Positions 18,003 to 27,443 of a DNA stretch of 64,000 nucleotides are shown in pieces. The first letter of the stretch is position 1, and the number at the start of each line of letters is the position of its first letter. The DNA comes from Floridanema evergladense. Lineage in GTDB: Bacteria > Cyanobacteriota > Cyanobacteriia > Cyanobacteriales > Aerosakkonemataceae. The DNA lies in the NCBI RefSeq assembly GCF_041929205.1, contig NZ_JBHFNT010000218.1. One strand, written 5' to 3'. The notes beneath the pieces are model-generated. The model was not told where the DNA came from, did not search any database, and was given only the letters and a program-made list of their open reading frames with translations. The translations under genes were made by a program, and so were the position numbers.

Positions 18003-18776
18003 ATGAAACTTGCTTTTCGGATTGCAATTGTTGTCATCAAAGAATGGATTTTATTCCACTTGATTTCTCCAGCTTTGTCTGTGCTTCCCCAAGAAAAACT
18101 TGCCAAACTGAGCGATCGATTAACTGATTGGGCACAATTAAAATATTATCACCAAGCTAACGCCTTACTTTCGCCTGCAAAAAATAATGAAAATCGAATC
18201 GTATTTTTTGGGGATTCGATTACTGAATTTTGGGATTTAGGTAACTATTTTCCTGACAAACCTTATATTAATCGTGGGATTGCTGGACAAACTACGCCGC
18301 AAATGCTAGTTCGTTTTCGTGCTGATGTGATTAGTCTGAAACCAAAAGTGGTAATAATTTTAGCTGGAATAAATGATATTGCGGGTAACACAGGTTTGGT
18401 TACATTGTCGATGATTGAGGATAATTATGCTTCAATGGCAGAACTCGCTCAAGCTAACCAAATTCAAGTTATCTTTGCTTCTGTTCTACCCATTCACGAT
18501 TATGGCTCGATCGCGCGATCGCAAAACCATCTACCTACTAAAATCCGCACTCTCAACGATTGGTTACAGCGTTACTGTCTGGAGCATAATCACATTTATC
18601 TCAACTATTACAGCCAAATGCTAGATCCGCAGGAAATGTTAAAAGCAGAGTTAGCAGATGATGGATTACATCCTAACTCTAAAGGGTATCAAATAATGAC
18701 TGCACTGGCGGAAACTGCAATTGAAAAAGCACTGCAACCGCTCTCTTATAATCAGGTGCAGTCGCAGTCTGTCTAA
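18003..18776 (+). CDS. SGNH/GDSL-family esterase
   Basis: 257 residues. Block I FFGDSITEF puts the nucleophile at S72, block II is NRGIAGQTT, block III is LAGINDIAG (Asn of the oxyanion hole), and block V is DDGLHPNSKGY with the catalytic Asp and His. An N-terminal hydrophobic segment (about 5-25) suggests membrane anchoring or export. The natural ester substrate is unknown. It is convergent with btpA, one base between stops. Confidence 0.87.
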   Translation: MKLAFRIAIVVIKEWILFHLISPALSVLPQEKLAKLSDRLTDWAQLKYYHQANALLSPAKNNENRIVFFGDSITEFWDLGNYFPDKPYINRGIAGQTTPQMLVRFRADVISLKPKVVIILAGINDIAGNTGLVTLSMIEDNYASMAELAQANQIQVIFASVLPIHDYGSIARSQNHLPTKIRTLNDWLQRYCLEHNHIYLNYYSQMLDPQEMLKAELADDGLHPNSKGYQIMTALAETAIEKALQPLSYNQVQSQSV

Positions 18777-18777
18777 C

Positions 18778-19629
18778 TCAAGGAGAATGCAGTTTTATTG
18801 ACGATATTGGGTGGGGTTGAAGTTTCCCAGAAACGGTGTGTCGCACAGCTTCCACAAATTGACTGACTCGAATGGGATCGACAGCTTGTTCGCGTTTTCC
18901 GTGACGTTTTAGAGAACTGGAAACTATTACGCCATCGGCGGCTTGCATCAAAGTAGAAATATTTTCCCAACTCGCACCACTACCGATAAATACTGGTGTG
19001 TCGCTGGCTGCGGCTTTAGCTAACTCTAAGTCTTCCAAACTGGGAGGACTACCCGTAGCCCAACCAGATAAAATTACTGCATCAGCTAAACCTCGTTCGA
19101 TCGTATCTTGTACTGCTGTAGTGAGATTGGGCGAACCTAAAGGTCTGGCGTGTTTAACTAATACATCTGCCAAAATTTTGATATCGCTGCCTAATTCTCG
19201 GCGATATCTTAGTAGTTGATGCGCTTGTCCTTCGATTAATCCTTGATCGGTAGCCATTACGCCTGTAAGGACGTTGACGCGGATGAACTGAGCTTTGACG
19301 CAACTGGCGATCGCCAGCGCACTATGAGCATCATTCCGCAAAACGTTGATTCCCACTGGTAATGTCACCAAGTTCATCACGCGATCGACAACTAAAGTCA
19401 TGGCGCTGACTACCGCTGGATCTACTTGGCTGTTGGTGAAAGGCGCATCGAAGAAATTTTCCACCATAATCCCATCGACACCGCCAGATGCCAAGGCTGT
19501 GGCTTCTTGTTCGGCGCGATCGATCACTGCTTTTAAATTGCCTCCCCAGCGGGGGGAAGTGGGTAGTGGCAATAGATGAACTACTCCAATAATCGGATTT
19601 GGTGTCCTAAAAATTTGCTTCAAGTCCAC
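18778..19629 (-). CDS. btpA: Photosystem I biogenesis protein BtpA
   Basis: 283 residues from GTG 19629, which gives the usual N terminus DLKQIFRTPNPIIGVVHL; a TTG at 19686 is in frame but adds an unconserved tail. The TIM-barrel-like sequence (GVDGIMVENFFDAPF, GVMATDQGLIEGQA, VFIGSGASWENI) is characteristic of BtpA, a thylakoid-associated protein needed to stabilise photosystem I reaction-centre proteins in Synechocystis. Enzymatic activity is unknown. Confidence 0.9.
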   Translation of the reverse strand: MDLKQIFRTPNPIIGVVHLLPLPTSPRWGGNLKAVIDRAEQEATALASGGVDGIMVENFFDAPFTNSQVDPAVVSAMTLVVDRVMNLVTLPVGINVLRNDAHSALAIASCVKAQFIRVNVLTGVMATDQGLIEGQAHQLLRYRRELGSDIKILADVLVKHARPLGSPNLTTAVQDTIERGLADAVILSGWATGSPPSLEDLELAKAAASDTPVFIGSGASWENISTLMQAADGVIVSSSLKRHGKREQAVDPIRVSQFVEAVRHTVSGKLQPHPISSIKLHSP

Positions 19630-19749
19630 GTTATTTTTGCTTTTTTCGGACTCGTTAATGCGTCCTGGTAGTTGGTCACTAGTCAATAAATTTTATCTGA
19701 CTACTGACTCTTGATTTATCTAACCTATTTTACCAGGCTTGTGGTAATC

Positions 19750-20865
19750 CTATTTTTTCAGGAAAGGCTTAAAGCGATCGATCCCGGCAAGCCATTCAAC
19801 CGAACGATGGCAGCCTTCGGAGAAAGAAACAATAGGTTCATAGCCCAATAGTTTCTCTGCCTTAGTAAAGGGTAATTTATAATCAGACTGTTGTAGGATT
19901 GACATCATCTCTGTCACCACTGGTTCTCCCTTGGGAATCACGGCTGGGACTACTGGGGCTGGCTCTGGTGCTGGTGCTGGCTGCGCTGATTTAGGTTTTG
20001 ACCGCTTCAACTTTTGTTTAAAATCCTCTGGGATCGCGGCTAAAGTTTTTTGCACAAATACTGATTCGCGGATCGAACCGATCAATTGCTTTTTCCGACT
20101 ATGGGTGAATTGTGGAACTGGAGGTGATGGCAGCTGAGTTGGATCGACCCCAAAAACTTCGGCAAAGGGACGGTAAAAATCTAACCAAGTTACCCGTTCG
20201 CGATCGCCTGCGAAAAATGCCTCCCCATCTGCCTCTTTTGCCGTCATAGCTAACCGCATTGCATGAATTAGGTTATCAATATAGACGCTATTGCAGATCC
20301 CTTTACCTTCATTAATCAAATAAGCCCTACCCTGAATTAGCTGATCGGCTAATTCTGTCACCCAACGCGATCGAGGCCCAAACACGATCCCCGGTCGAAA
20401 AATCACCACCTCAACCGATCCGGTTTGGTGCAATCGTAATAGCGTGCGTTCTGCATCGATTTTGGCAATATGCGTGGGAAAGTTAGGTTGATTTGTAATT
20501 GGTGGAGTAATTTCAGTTGTCCCAGGTGCGGGAGCCGAGGTATGGACGATCATCGAACTGAGATAAATAATCCGGCGCACTCCGACTTTTTCGGCTGCTT
20601 TGTAAGTGGGTTCAACAGTACCCCTAATCAGCCCTGGGGTGCCGAGAATCGACTGAATAATCACGTCGCATCCTTTAAAGGCGGATTCTAAGGATGATTG
20701 GCTAAAGGAATTAGCAATCCGGCAATCTAATTTATGGTGGGCTAGTTTTTCTACGCTACTTTGAGAGTGTACGATCGGGCGAACTTCTGAAGTTCCTTCG
20801 ACATTGAGCATTTCCACTGCTCGATTGCCAACAAATCCACTGGCTCCAACTATTCCAATTCGCAT
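19750..20865 (-). CDS. NAD(P)-binding epimerase/dehydratase-like protein (extended SDR)
   Basis: 371 residues. N-terminal Rossmann motif GASGFVG (7-13) and the SDR pattern through IYLSSM and FRPGIVFGP. The usual YxxxK catalytic pair seems altered: the expected site reads PTHIAK, with the lysine kept but threonine in the tyrosine position. A Pro/Ala-rich linker (about 290-310) precedes a C-terminal GYEPIVSFSEG segment. It could be an enzyme with a changed mechanism or a binding protein. Substrate unknown. Confidence 0.78.
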   Translation of the reverse strand: MRIGIVGASGFVGNRAVEMLNVEGTSEVRPIVHSQSSVEKLAHHKLDCRIANSFSQSSLESAFKGCDVIIQSILGTPGLIRGTVEPTYKAAEKVGVRRIIYLSSMIVHTSAPAPGTTEITPPITNQPNFPTHIAKIDAERTLLRLHQTGSVEVVIFRPGIVFGPRSRWVTELADQLIQGRAYLINEGKGICNSVYIDNLIHAMRLAMTAKEADGEAFFAGDRERVTWLDFYRPFAEVFGVDPTQLPSPPVPQFTHSRKKQLIGSIRESVFVQKTLAAIPEDFKQKLKRSKPKSAQPAPAPEPAPVVPAVIPKGEPVVTEMMSILQQSDYKLPFTKAEKLLGYEPIVSFSEGCHRSVEWLAGIDRFKPFLKK

Positions 20866-20948
20866 TATCTTCCTGCACTTTGTAACTTATGACTCAACAT
20901 TAATTCATTAAAAAAGGGAACAGGGAAGAAGAGGTGGGGAGAGTTAGA

Positions 20949-21086
20949 GAGTTTTGAGTTTTGAGTTTTGAGTTTTGAGTTTTGAGTTAAACTTCCCCAT
21001 CCCCCCATCCCCCCATCCCCCTATCCCCCCATCTCCCCATCTCCCCATCTCCCCATCTCCCCATCTCCCCATCTCCCCATCTCCCT
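20949..21086. repeat. TTTTGAG heptamer array and C-rich tandem tract
   Basis: Five tandem copies of GAGTTTT (20951-20988) are followed by about ten units of the type CATCTCCCC (20992-21086). The heptamer array is the reverse complement of the ACTCAAA array at 57252-57282. This is non-coding low-complexity sequence between the SDR-like gene and scpB. Confidence 0.85.
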
Positions 21087-21101
21087 AATCCCCGACCCTT
21101 A

Positions 21102-21596
21102 TCATTTCTGGGCTGACTGTTCGATCGCTTTGGGGAGTTCTTCGAGTTGGAAGTATTGGTAAAATTTGTCTGTGACTTGGAGCCAGTACGATCGACTATC
21201 GGCTTGGCGGCGTTTGCGGACGTATCCTAATTCTACTAGTTCCTGCACTTGTTGGTAGGCTCCTGAGCCTCGTAGATCAACTAATTCGGTTTGGGAAATT
21301 GGGCCTTTGAGGGCGATCGCAGCTAGTGTTCTTAAAGCCCCTACTCCTAGTTCTGGGGGGATTAAATTCTGCATCAAGTTATGAAAGGTCGATCGCAATT
21401 GTAAGCTGTAACCTTCTGGTGTTTCTACTACTTCTAGAGCACTGTCTCGATGTGCATAATCATTTATTAGTTCGATCAGTGCTTCTTTGACTTCGGCGCG
21501 ATCGCAGCCAGCATACTCAGCGATTTCTGATAACGAAAGTGGCTGACCTTTTAAATACAAAATGGCTTCAATTTTAGTTGCTAAACGATGCGTCAT
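21102..21596 (-). CDS. scpB: Segregation and condensation protein B (ScpB)
   Basis: 164 residues forming two winged-helix domains: KIEAILYLKGQPLSLSEIAEYAG at the N terminus and the conserved ALRTLAAIALKGPISQTELVDLRG with RGSGAYQQVQELVELGYV. ScpB dimers bind ScpA and SMC to form the chromosome-condensing complex. scpA is not in this window. Confidence 0.92.
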   Translation of the reverse strand: MTHRLATKIEAILYLKGQPLSLSEIAEYAGCDRAEVKEALIELINDYAHRDSALEVVETPEGYSLQLRSTFHNLMQNLIPPELGVGALRTLAAIALKGPISQTELVDLRGSGAYQQVQELVELGYVRKRRQADSRSYWLQVTDKFYQYFQLEELPKAIEQSAQK

Positions 21597-21684
21597 CTGC
21601 TCTTTTGCTTAAGTGTTAGCATTTTCGAGAAACTTGTGTTTCTGGATATTGCATGATAGCATTTTCCCTATTGCTGACTAATGC

Positions 21685-22911
21685 TTAAATTAATTCTATT
21701 TTGAATTTATTTCCTTTTTGTTGAACTCGGAAACAACTACAGGATTTCAGAAACTTACTCAAGGTGCTACCTAAACCTAATTCTTTAATTACAGACCTGG
21801 GTGGTTTGCCATATATAAGCATAAATTCTTTGGATAATGTATTTGGAGAAATATCTTCTTCTGTACTTTGAGATTTCATTTTCTTAATTAGTTGCAGCAA
21901 AGCTTCTTCTAATTTTTCTTTGCTATCGATCGGTTCTTGCTTATTTCCATTAGTTGCGGCTCCATTTTGCGTTCCATTTAAAGAATCGGTAATATTGTTA
22001 GCGGTCTCGCTGGAATTTAATATAACTGCTGTTGGTGAATTATGATGATTATCTGATTTGGTGGTAATTGTTTCTGTTTCCTGTTTAACTATATTAGACC
22101 TAGCTTGGAATAATGTTGAGAGGGCAGCAATTTTAGAAATCCTTTCGTCGATCGATTCTCGCTCCGACTGAATCAAACTTTCCAATTGATTCATTAACAT
22201 ATCTAAAGGAGGAATTTCTGTGCTTAAGCTAATTAAGTAGTGTTTAGTTTCTCCTGTATTGCGATTTTCAACAATTAATTTTTCATCTTTACGACGTACC
22301 CAATAAACTAAAATACCATGATTTTGTAACTGATGGCAAAGGTGCATTAATAAACCATCTGAGGAACAAATAAATACTTCTTTAACCTGGGGATAGGGTT
22401 TAAAAATTGATGCGCCAAAAGCAATCATTTTGGCATCGGCGCTATTTTTGCCATTGGGAACATGAATTAATTGATAACCTCGATCGTACAAATCAGCATC
22501 TTGTTTTGCCAGGGATGTATTTCTCCAATTAGCAAAAGCAATTTTAATTAACTGGGGAGATTGCGCCAAACTCAGCAGGAAATTTTCTGCATTTAGGTCA
22601 ATTTTGAGATTTTCTGCATCTAAAAGCAACACAGAAACCACAGTTTCCGAAGCAGATAAAATCTTCTGCTCAATCTCTACATCTGAAGGCAAATTAACAG
22701 AATCAATACTCTCAGTAACAGGTATATCTTCTTTGGGTGATTCCCATTCTAAATCGGTGGCAACTTCTGGGGCAGGAATTTCCGTAGTTGACAATACAAA
22801 ACTAGCTGTCTCTAAAAATTGTCGTCCGCAATTTTTGCACAAATAATTTTGTCTGCCATTGCGACGACCATTTTTCCGATAAGAAGTGGATTGGCATTGG
22901 GGACAATTCAT
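21685..22911 (-). CDS. Zinc-ribbon, NYN nuclease-like and LOTUS/OST-HTH domain protein
   Basis: 408 residues. N-terminal zinc ribbon with C3, C6, C25 and C28, as in IS1 InsA. Residues about 90-235 are a NYN/LabA-like PIN-fold domain: LLLDAENLKIDL (D98, N101), GKNSADAKMIAFG, and ICSSDGLLMHL. An Asn/Ser-rich linker follows, and the last 80 residues (EEALLQLIKKM through LSKFLKSCSCFRV) resemble an OST-HTH/LOTUS RNA-binding domain. Acidic residues for metal binding are present, so RNase activity is plausible. Divergent from ubiD by 82 bases. Confidence 0.8.
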   Translation of the reverse strand: MNCPQCQSTSYRKNGRRNGRQNYLCKNCGRQFLETASFVLSTTEIPAPEVATDLEWESPKEDIPVTESIDSVNLPSDVEIEQKILSASETVVSVLLLDAENLKIDLNAENFLLSLAQSPQLIKIAFANWRNTSLAKQDADLYDRGYQLIHVPNGKNSADAKMIAFGASIFKPYPQVKEVFICSSDGLLMHLCHQLQNHGILVYWVRRKDEKLIVENRNTGETKHYLISLSTEIPPLDMLMNQLESLIQSERESIDERISKIAALSTLFQARSNIVKQETETITTKSDNHHNSPTAVILNSSETANNITDSLNGTQNGAATNGNKQEPIDSKEKLEEALLQLIKKMKSQSTEEDISPNTLSKEFMLIYGKPPRSVIKELGLGSTLSKFLKSCSCFRVQQKGNKFKIELI

Positions 22912-22993
22912 GTTTACCCTCAGAGAAACTGTCCTGACTTAGTGCATCTTTCTCACATAATATAAAAAATGATGTTTTACAAATCTTAAAATA

Positions 22994-24502
22994 ATGGCTA
23001 GAGATTTACGGGGATTTATTAAACTACTGGAAGAACGGGGACAATTACGGCGAATTTCAGCGTTGGTTGACCCAGATTTGGAAATTGCCGAGATTGCTAA
23101 CCAAATGTTACAGCGGGGCGGCCCTGCATTACTATTTGAAAATGTTAAAGGTTCTCCTTATCCTGTCGCTGTAAATTTAATGGGGACGGTAGAAAGGATT
23201 TGCTGGGCGATGAATATGCAGCATCCTTTGGAGTTGGAAGATTTGGGAAAAAAACTGGCGATGCTGCAACAACCAAAACCACCGAAAAAGATCGCACAGG
23301 CGGTGGAGTTTGGTAAGGTGTTGTTTGATGTGTTGAAGGCGAAACCAGGAAGAGATTTTTTCCCATCTTGCCAACAGGTGGTAATTCAAGGTGATGATTT
23401 AGATCTTAATCAAATTCCGATGATTCGCCCTTATTCTGGTGATGCGGGGAAGATTATCACTTTGGGTTTGGTAATTACTAAAGATTGCGAAACGGGAACA
23501 CCAAATGTGGGGGTTTATCGCTTGCAATTGCAATCTCGCAACACTATGACTGTGCATTGGTTGTCTGTGCGAGGTGGGGCGAGACATTTACGCAAGGCGG
23601 CGGAGAAGGGGAGGAAACTGGAAATTGCGATCGCGCTAGGTGTAGATCCTCTAATCATTATGGCAGCTGCGACTCCAATTCCGGTAGATTTATCTGAGTG
23701 GTTATTTGCTGGATTATACGGTGGTTCTGGCGTGCAGTTGGCGAAGTGTAAAACCGTAGATTTGGAAGTTCCCGCAGATTCAGAATTTGTGTTAGAAGGG
23801 ACGATTACACCAGGGGAAATGTTGCCAGATGGCCCTTTTGGGGATCACATGGGATATTATGGTGGGGTGGAAGATTCGCCTTTGATTCGGTTCCAATGTG
23901 TGACGCATCGCAAAGATCCGATTTATTTGACGACTTTTAGTGGTCGTCCCCCGAAGGAAGAAGCGATGATGGCGATCGCGCTTAATCGCATTTACACCCC
24001 AATTTTACGCCAACAAGTCTCCGAAATAGTCGATTTCTTCTTACCAATGGAAGCACTAAGTTACAAAGCAGCGATCGTTTCCATTGATAAAGCATATCCC
24101 GGACAAGCAAGACGCGCCGCTTTAGCTTTTTGGAGTGCCTTACCTCAATTTACTTACACCAAATTTGTGATTGTGGTCGATAAAAATATCAATGTGCGCG
24201 ACCCCCGCCAAGTTGTGTGGGCAATTTGTTCCAAAGTAGACCCAACCAGAGATGTATTTATTTTGCCAAATACGCCTTTTGACAGTTTAGACTTTGCCAG
24301 CGAAAAAATAGGTTTAGGTGGACGTATGGGCATAGATGCAACTACCAAAATTCCCCCAGAAACCGATCACGAATGGGGGGCACCTTTAGAGTCCGATCGC
24401 GGCATAGCGGCGATGGTAGAAAGACGCTGGGCGGAATATGGTTTAGCAGATTTAGAACTAGGGGAAGTCGATCCAAATTTGTTTGGTTATGATGTGAAAT
24501 AG
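22994..24502 (+). CDS. ubiD: UbiD-family prenylated-FMN decarboxylase
   Basis: 502 residues, matching 4-hydroxy-3-polyprenylbenzoate decarboxylase: MARDLRGFIKLLEERGQLRRI start, GVYRLQLQSRNTMTVHW, EGTITPGEMLPDGPFGDHMG with the conserved acidic residues, and TTFSGRPPKEEAMM. In cyanobacteria UbiD is assigned to plastoquinone synthesis and needs prenyl-FMN made by UbiX, which is not in this window. Start is the ATG at 22994. Confidence 0.92.
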   Translation: MARDLRGFIKLLEERGQLRRISALVDPDLEIAEIANQMLQRGGPALLFENVKGSPYPVAVNLMGTVERICWAMNMQHPLELEDLGKKLAMLQQPKPPKKIAQAVEFGKVLFDVLKAKPGRDFFPSCQQVVIQGDDLDLNQIPMIRPYSGDAGKIITLGLVITKDCETGTPNVGVYRLQLQSRNTMTVHWLSVRGGARHLRKAAEKGRKLEIAIALGVDPLIIMAAATPIPVDLSEWLFAGLYGGSGVQLAKCKTVDLEVPADSEFVLEGTITPGEMLPDGPFGDHMGYYGGVEDSPLIRFQCVTHRKDPIYLTTFSGRPPKEEAMMAIALNRIYTPILRQQVSEIVDFFLPMEALSYKAAIVSIDKAYPGQARRAALAFWSALPQFTYTKFVIVVDKNINVRDPRQVVWAICSKVDPTRDVFILPNTPFDSLDFASEKIGLGGRMGIDATTKIPPETDHEWGAPLESDRGIAAMVERRWAEYGLADLELGEVDPNLFGYDVK

Positions 24503-24561
24503 ATAGCTTTTTTTACCCAAATAATTGGGTGCTAATACCGTTTCAATTCATCACATAGTTT

Positions 24562-24589
24562 CGGGTGGGTAGCTAGTCACTCCCACCCG
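24562..24589. repeat. 8-bp inverted repeat after ubiD
   Basis: CGGGTGGG (24562-24569) and CCCACCCG (24582-24589) form a hairpin. There is no T tract on either side, so a terminator is uncertain; it may be a dispersed palindromic repeat. Confidence 0.4.
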
Positions 24590-24670
24590 CAGGGTAGCTT
24601 CGGGAGTGTTGAAAAACTATTCCCAAGCAAAGCTATTTATCTAAATTTTACAACTTTAAATAGCTTAAAT

Positions 24671-25078
24671 ATGACACAATCTTACCCTGCCCAACAAACT
24701 CTTTATGATAAAGGCGGTATCCGTATTACTTCAACTGTATTGGAATACAAGAAGGTTCATTATCGAATCCGAGATATTTATAAATTCCAAATAATTGAAG
24801 ACAAGAAAAATGTCCAAAATTTTAATAGAGAGCAAGTATTTATAGGGATATTTTTAATAATATTATCTCTAATCACTCATAATATTTTAGGAGTAATCAT
24901 AGGGATTATATTTCTCATTATTGGAAGCAATAGTAGCATTCAAGAAATAGAATATACTTTGAGAATTACTACTAATCATGCTGAAGAAATTAATATTACT
25001 CATAAAAGCAAAGATGAAATTAACAAAATCAAAAAAGCTTTGGAAACAGCAATTGCTTTATTGTCTTTTGGACAATAG
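24671..25078 (+). CDS. DUF6232-like small membrane protein
   Basis: 135 residues. The N terminus (LYDKGGIRITSTVLEYKKVHYRIRDI) has the beta pattern of DUF6232 proteins; two close hydrophobic segments (about 55-72 and 74-85) form a membrane hairpin, followed by a charged helical tail. Function unknown. Confidence 0.7.
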   Translation: MTQSYPAQQTLYDKGGIRITSTVLEYKKVHYRIRDIYKFQIIEDKKNVQNFNREQVFIGIFLIILSLITHNILGVIIGIIFLIIGSNSSIQEIEYTLRITTNHAEEINITHKSKDEINKIKKALETAIALLSFGQ

Positions 25079-25235
25079 GTGATAATTAGCTGATTGAGTG
25101 TTAAATGGAAGTTCCAAGCAATGCCTTGTCCATTTCCGGGCATGAAATCAGGAACAAGAATGAGTGGTTTTTTAGGAACACATATATTTTCCAAGTTACA
25201 GGAAAAAATGCCAATTGCACTTCCCTCATCCCGAC

Positions 25236-26009
25236 TTAACCTTTTTCCTTTTCCTCAGCATCTTTGATCAACTCAGCTTTGATTTCAATAATCTCTGGTG
25301 CTTCTGGTAAAGCGGGATTTTCTGATTTTTGTTGACCGTCTGAAAGTTGTTCCTTGGCTCGATCGGCTAACTCTTGCGCCTTATCTTTTGCTTGTTCCGC
25401 AATATTTTGCGCCCCTTTTGCTAACGAATCTAAATGGCGTTTTGTCTCCTCTAAATCTGTCTTAAAGAAATCTTTAAATTGTCCTACTTTTTGATTTAAA
25501 CCTTCAGAATAAAATTGTGGTTCTTGGAAAGTTGCTTCCTCCACAATTAGCCGCTTACTACCAATACTCTGAATTTTATCAATTGGTAAAATGTAAAGAC
25601 CATTTAAAATTCCTCGCCACCCACTAGAAGTAAATAAATAATTAATTACAGCACCAGTTTCCGGGACAATTAAATAATCTACTAACTTGCCAACTTTACT
25701 ACCTGTATCCGTCCACACTTCATGACCAATTAAAGTATATGCTTCATCAGGTTTTTCTGGATTAGCAAATTCTTCAGCGTTAATATTTACCAAAATACTA
25801 TGTTCGCCTATTGATTCAATTTGCTGCCAAATTATCCGTTGTTTACTGCTACCTAAAAACCCTGCCTTACAAGTTAAACCTATTACTTTATGAGTTTGCG
25901 TATTTAACCATAAGTGGTCTACTCGTCCTAACTCTTCTGCGGTGCGGCGATCGATCGCTAACAGATTTATTAGTTGACTTTGCTTAATCACTGATTCTTG
26001 CCTATTCAT
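25236..26009 (-). CDS. PRC-barrel domain protein
   Basis: 257 residues with two PRC-barrel repeats (about 8-80 and 90-165; DRRTAEELGRVDHLWL, then TDTGSKVGKLVDYLIV) and a C-terminal helical, Lys/Glu/Ala-rich tail (about 175-225) that may form a coiled coil. PRC barrels occur in photosynthetic reaction-centre H subunits and in RNA metabolism; in cyanobacteria many such proteins are unassigned. ATG 26009 has TAGGAGG upstream. Confidence 0.85.
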   Translation of the reverse strand: MNRQESVIKQSQLINLLAIDRRTAEELGRVDHLWLNTQTHKVIGLTCKAGFLGSSKQRIIWQQIESIGEHSILVNINAEEFANPEKPDEAYTLIGHEVWTDTGSKVGKLVDYLIVPETGAVINYLFTSSGWRGILNGLYILPIDKIQSIGSKRLIVEEATFQEPQFYSEGLNQKVGQFKDFFKTDLEETKRHLDSLAKGAQNIAEQAKDKAQELADRAKEQLSDGQQKSENPALPEAPEIIEIKAELIKDAEEKEKG

Positions 26010-26151
26010 AAACTACCTCCTAACCTCTTAAATAACCTTGCAGTAAAATTATAAGTAACATATACTTGAATTTTACTCTATCTTAAATAAGATTCAATCT
26101 TCTAGATTAGACTAACCTTAATTAACCAGGCGTATATTTAATAAAAATTTT

Positions 26152-26868
26152 ATGGTTAAATTAACAACCGGAAACAAAAAGCTTCAATTCAAAAAAGTTT
26201 TTTACTATTTTCTGTTAGCCAAAATCTCATTACTTAGCTTGTTAGCTATTGGTTATTTTACACCAGTAGTTAACTGTAATGTTACCCAAGCAAAATGTGA
26301 GTTTCCCGTTTGTATTATTAACGATGGGATGCACGTAAATATTGTTCTTCCTGTGAGAAATAATCTGGTTGATTGGCAGGAATTTATTAATGTTTCTGCG
26401 ATCGGGAAAGATGCTACAGCTAATTATAAATATTTGACCTTTGGTTGGGGAGATAGAGATTTTTATATTCAAACTCCCACCTTGGCAGAATTTAATCTGA
26501 TTACTGCTGCTAAAGCGCTATTTTTGCCTACTCCTTCTACAATTCTGGTGCAGGGATTTGCTGATATTCCCCGAAATCCAGAACTCAAATGTGCAAAAGT
26601 TACTAAAACAGATTACTTACAATTAACTCAGTTTATCCAAAATACTTTTCAATTTAATTCGCAGAATCAACCAATTAGAATTGCCAATGGTTTCTTATCT
26701 AGTAGTGGATTTTACGCAGCGAATGGGAGTTATTCTATACTAAAAACTTGTAACAATTGGGCAGCTGAAGCATTACAACAAGCTGGTATAGATACACCCT
26801 TATGGGCTGGTCTTTCTTCAGCAGTGATGCTACATTTTGGTACAAGTTGTAAATGTAACACTACTTAG
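26152..26868 (+). CDS. DUF2459 / TIGR02117-family protein
   Basis: 238 residues with an N-terminal membrane segment (about 15-38). Family signatures are GMHVNIVLPV, FGWGDRDFYIQTPT and CNNWAAEALQQAG. Cys and His residues in these motifs hint at an enzyme of the NlpC/P60-like or related fold, but that is not established. It is convergent with the FHA gene, 20 bases between stops. Confidence 0.75.
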   Translation: MVKLTTGNKKLQFKKVFYYFLLAKISLLSLLAIGYFTPVVNCNVTQAKCEFPVCIINDGMHVNIVLPVRNNLVDWQEFINVSAIGKDATANYKYLTFGWGDRDFYIQTPTLAEFNLITAAKALFLPTPSTILVQGFADIPRNPELKCAKVTKTDYLQLTQFIQNTFQFNSQNQPIRIANGFLSSSGFYAANGSYSILKTCNNWAAEALQQAGIDTPLWAGLSSAVMLHFGTSCKCNTT

Positions 26869-26888
26869 AAAAAATTATTACTCTGCAA

Positions 26889-27296
26889 TTATTCTGGAGG
26901 AATAGTTAAGTAAGTCATTTTATCTTTTGATGATTCTGAATCTTTCCCAGTCGATCGCTTAGACTCTGATTTTTTGCTAACTTTATCAGGATCTCCCACT
27001 TCTAATTGAATTTGAATTTTTGGCCCAGAATTTCCTAATCGGACAATCATTCCATCATTAACTTTGATCTTTTTCACCGGACGATCGTTCACATAAGTTC
27101 CATTGGAACCTAAACTCACAATTTCCCATTCCGAACCATTATGCACTAGCTCAATATGTTTGCGAGACACGACCGAACTCAGAACCACCACATCATTCTC
27201 TTTGGAACGTCCAATCTTAATTACAGGTTCAAGGTCAAAAGTCCAACTTTGAACCGGGGTTGATTGGCTAGGATGTAACAGATTTAAGGTAATCAC
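26889..27296 (-). CDS. FHA domain protein
   Basis: 135 residues, essentially one forkhead-associated domain that binds phosphothreonine: IGRSKENDVVV, SSVVSRKHIEL, GSNGTYVND, followed by a charged Ser/Lys-rich tail. The first 22 residues (MITLNLLHP, QSWTF) are nearly the same as in the protein at 29723-30160, so these are paralogues placed on either side of a CBS-kinase gene. It probably works with a Ser/Thr kinase such as the one at 8643. Confidence 0.9.
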   Translation of the reverse strand: MITLNLLHPSQSTPVQSWTFDLEPVIKIGRSKENDVVVLSSVVSRKHIELVHNGSEWEIVSLGSNGTYVNDRPVKKIKVNDGMIVRLGNSGPKIQIQLEVGDPDKVSKKSESKRSTGKDSESSKDKMTYLTIPPE

Positions 27297-27443
27297 CGCT
27301 ATAAAATTGGGTACATATTTATGTGAATAATTTTTACGACATTGCGCCGCTTATGTCCAGCATATCAATTAAAGAATGCTTCGGCAATTACGACAATAGT
27401 ACAGTGACTTCATTCCAGTTTTACTAACTGTAAACGAAATATT

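Noticed and set aside
20949..21086. CRISPR-like array
   Set aside because: Simple tandem repeats of 7-9 bp without spacers; no cas genes in the window.
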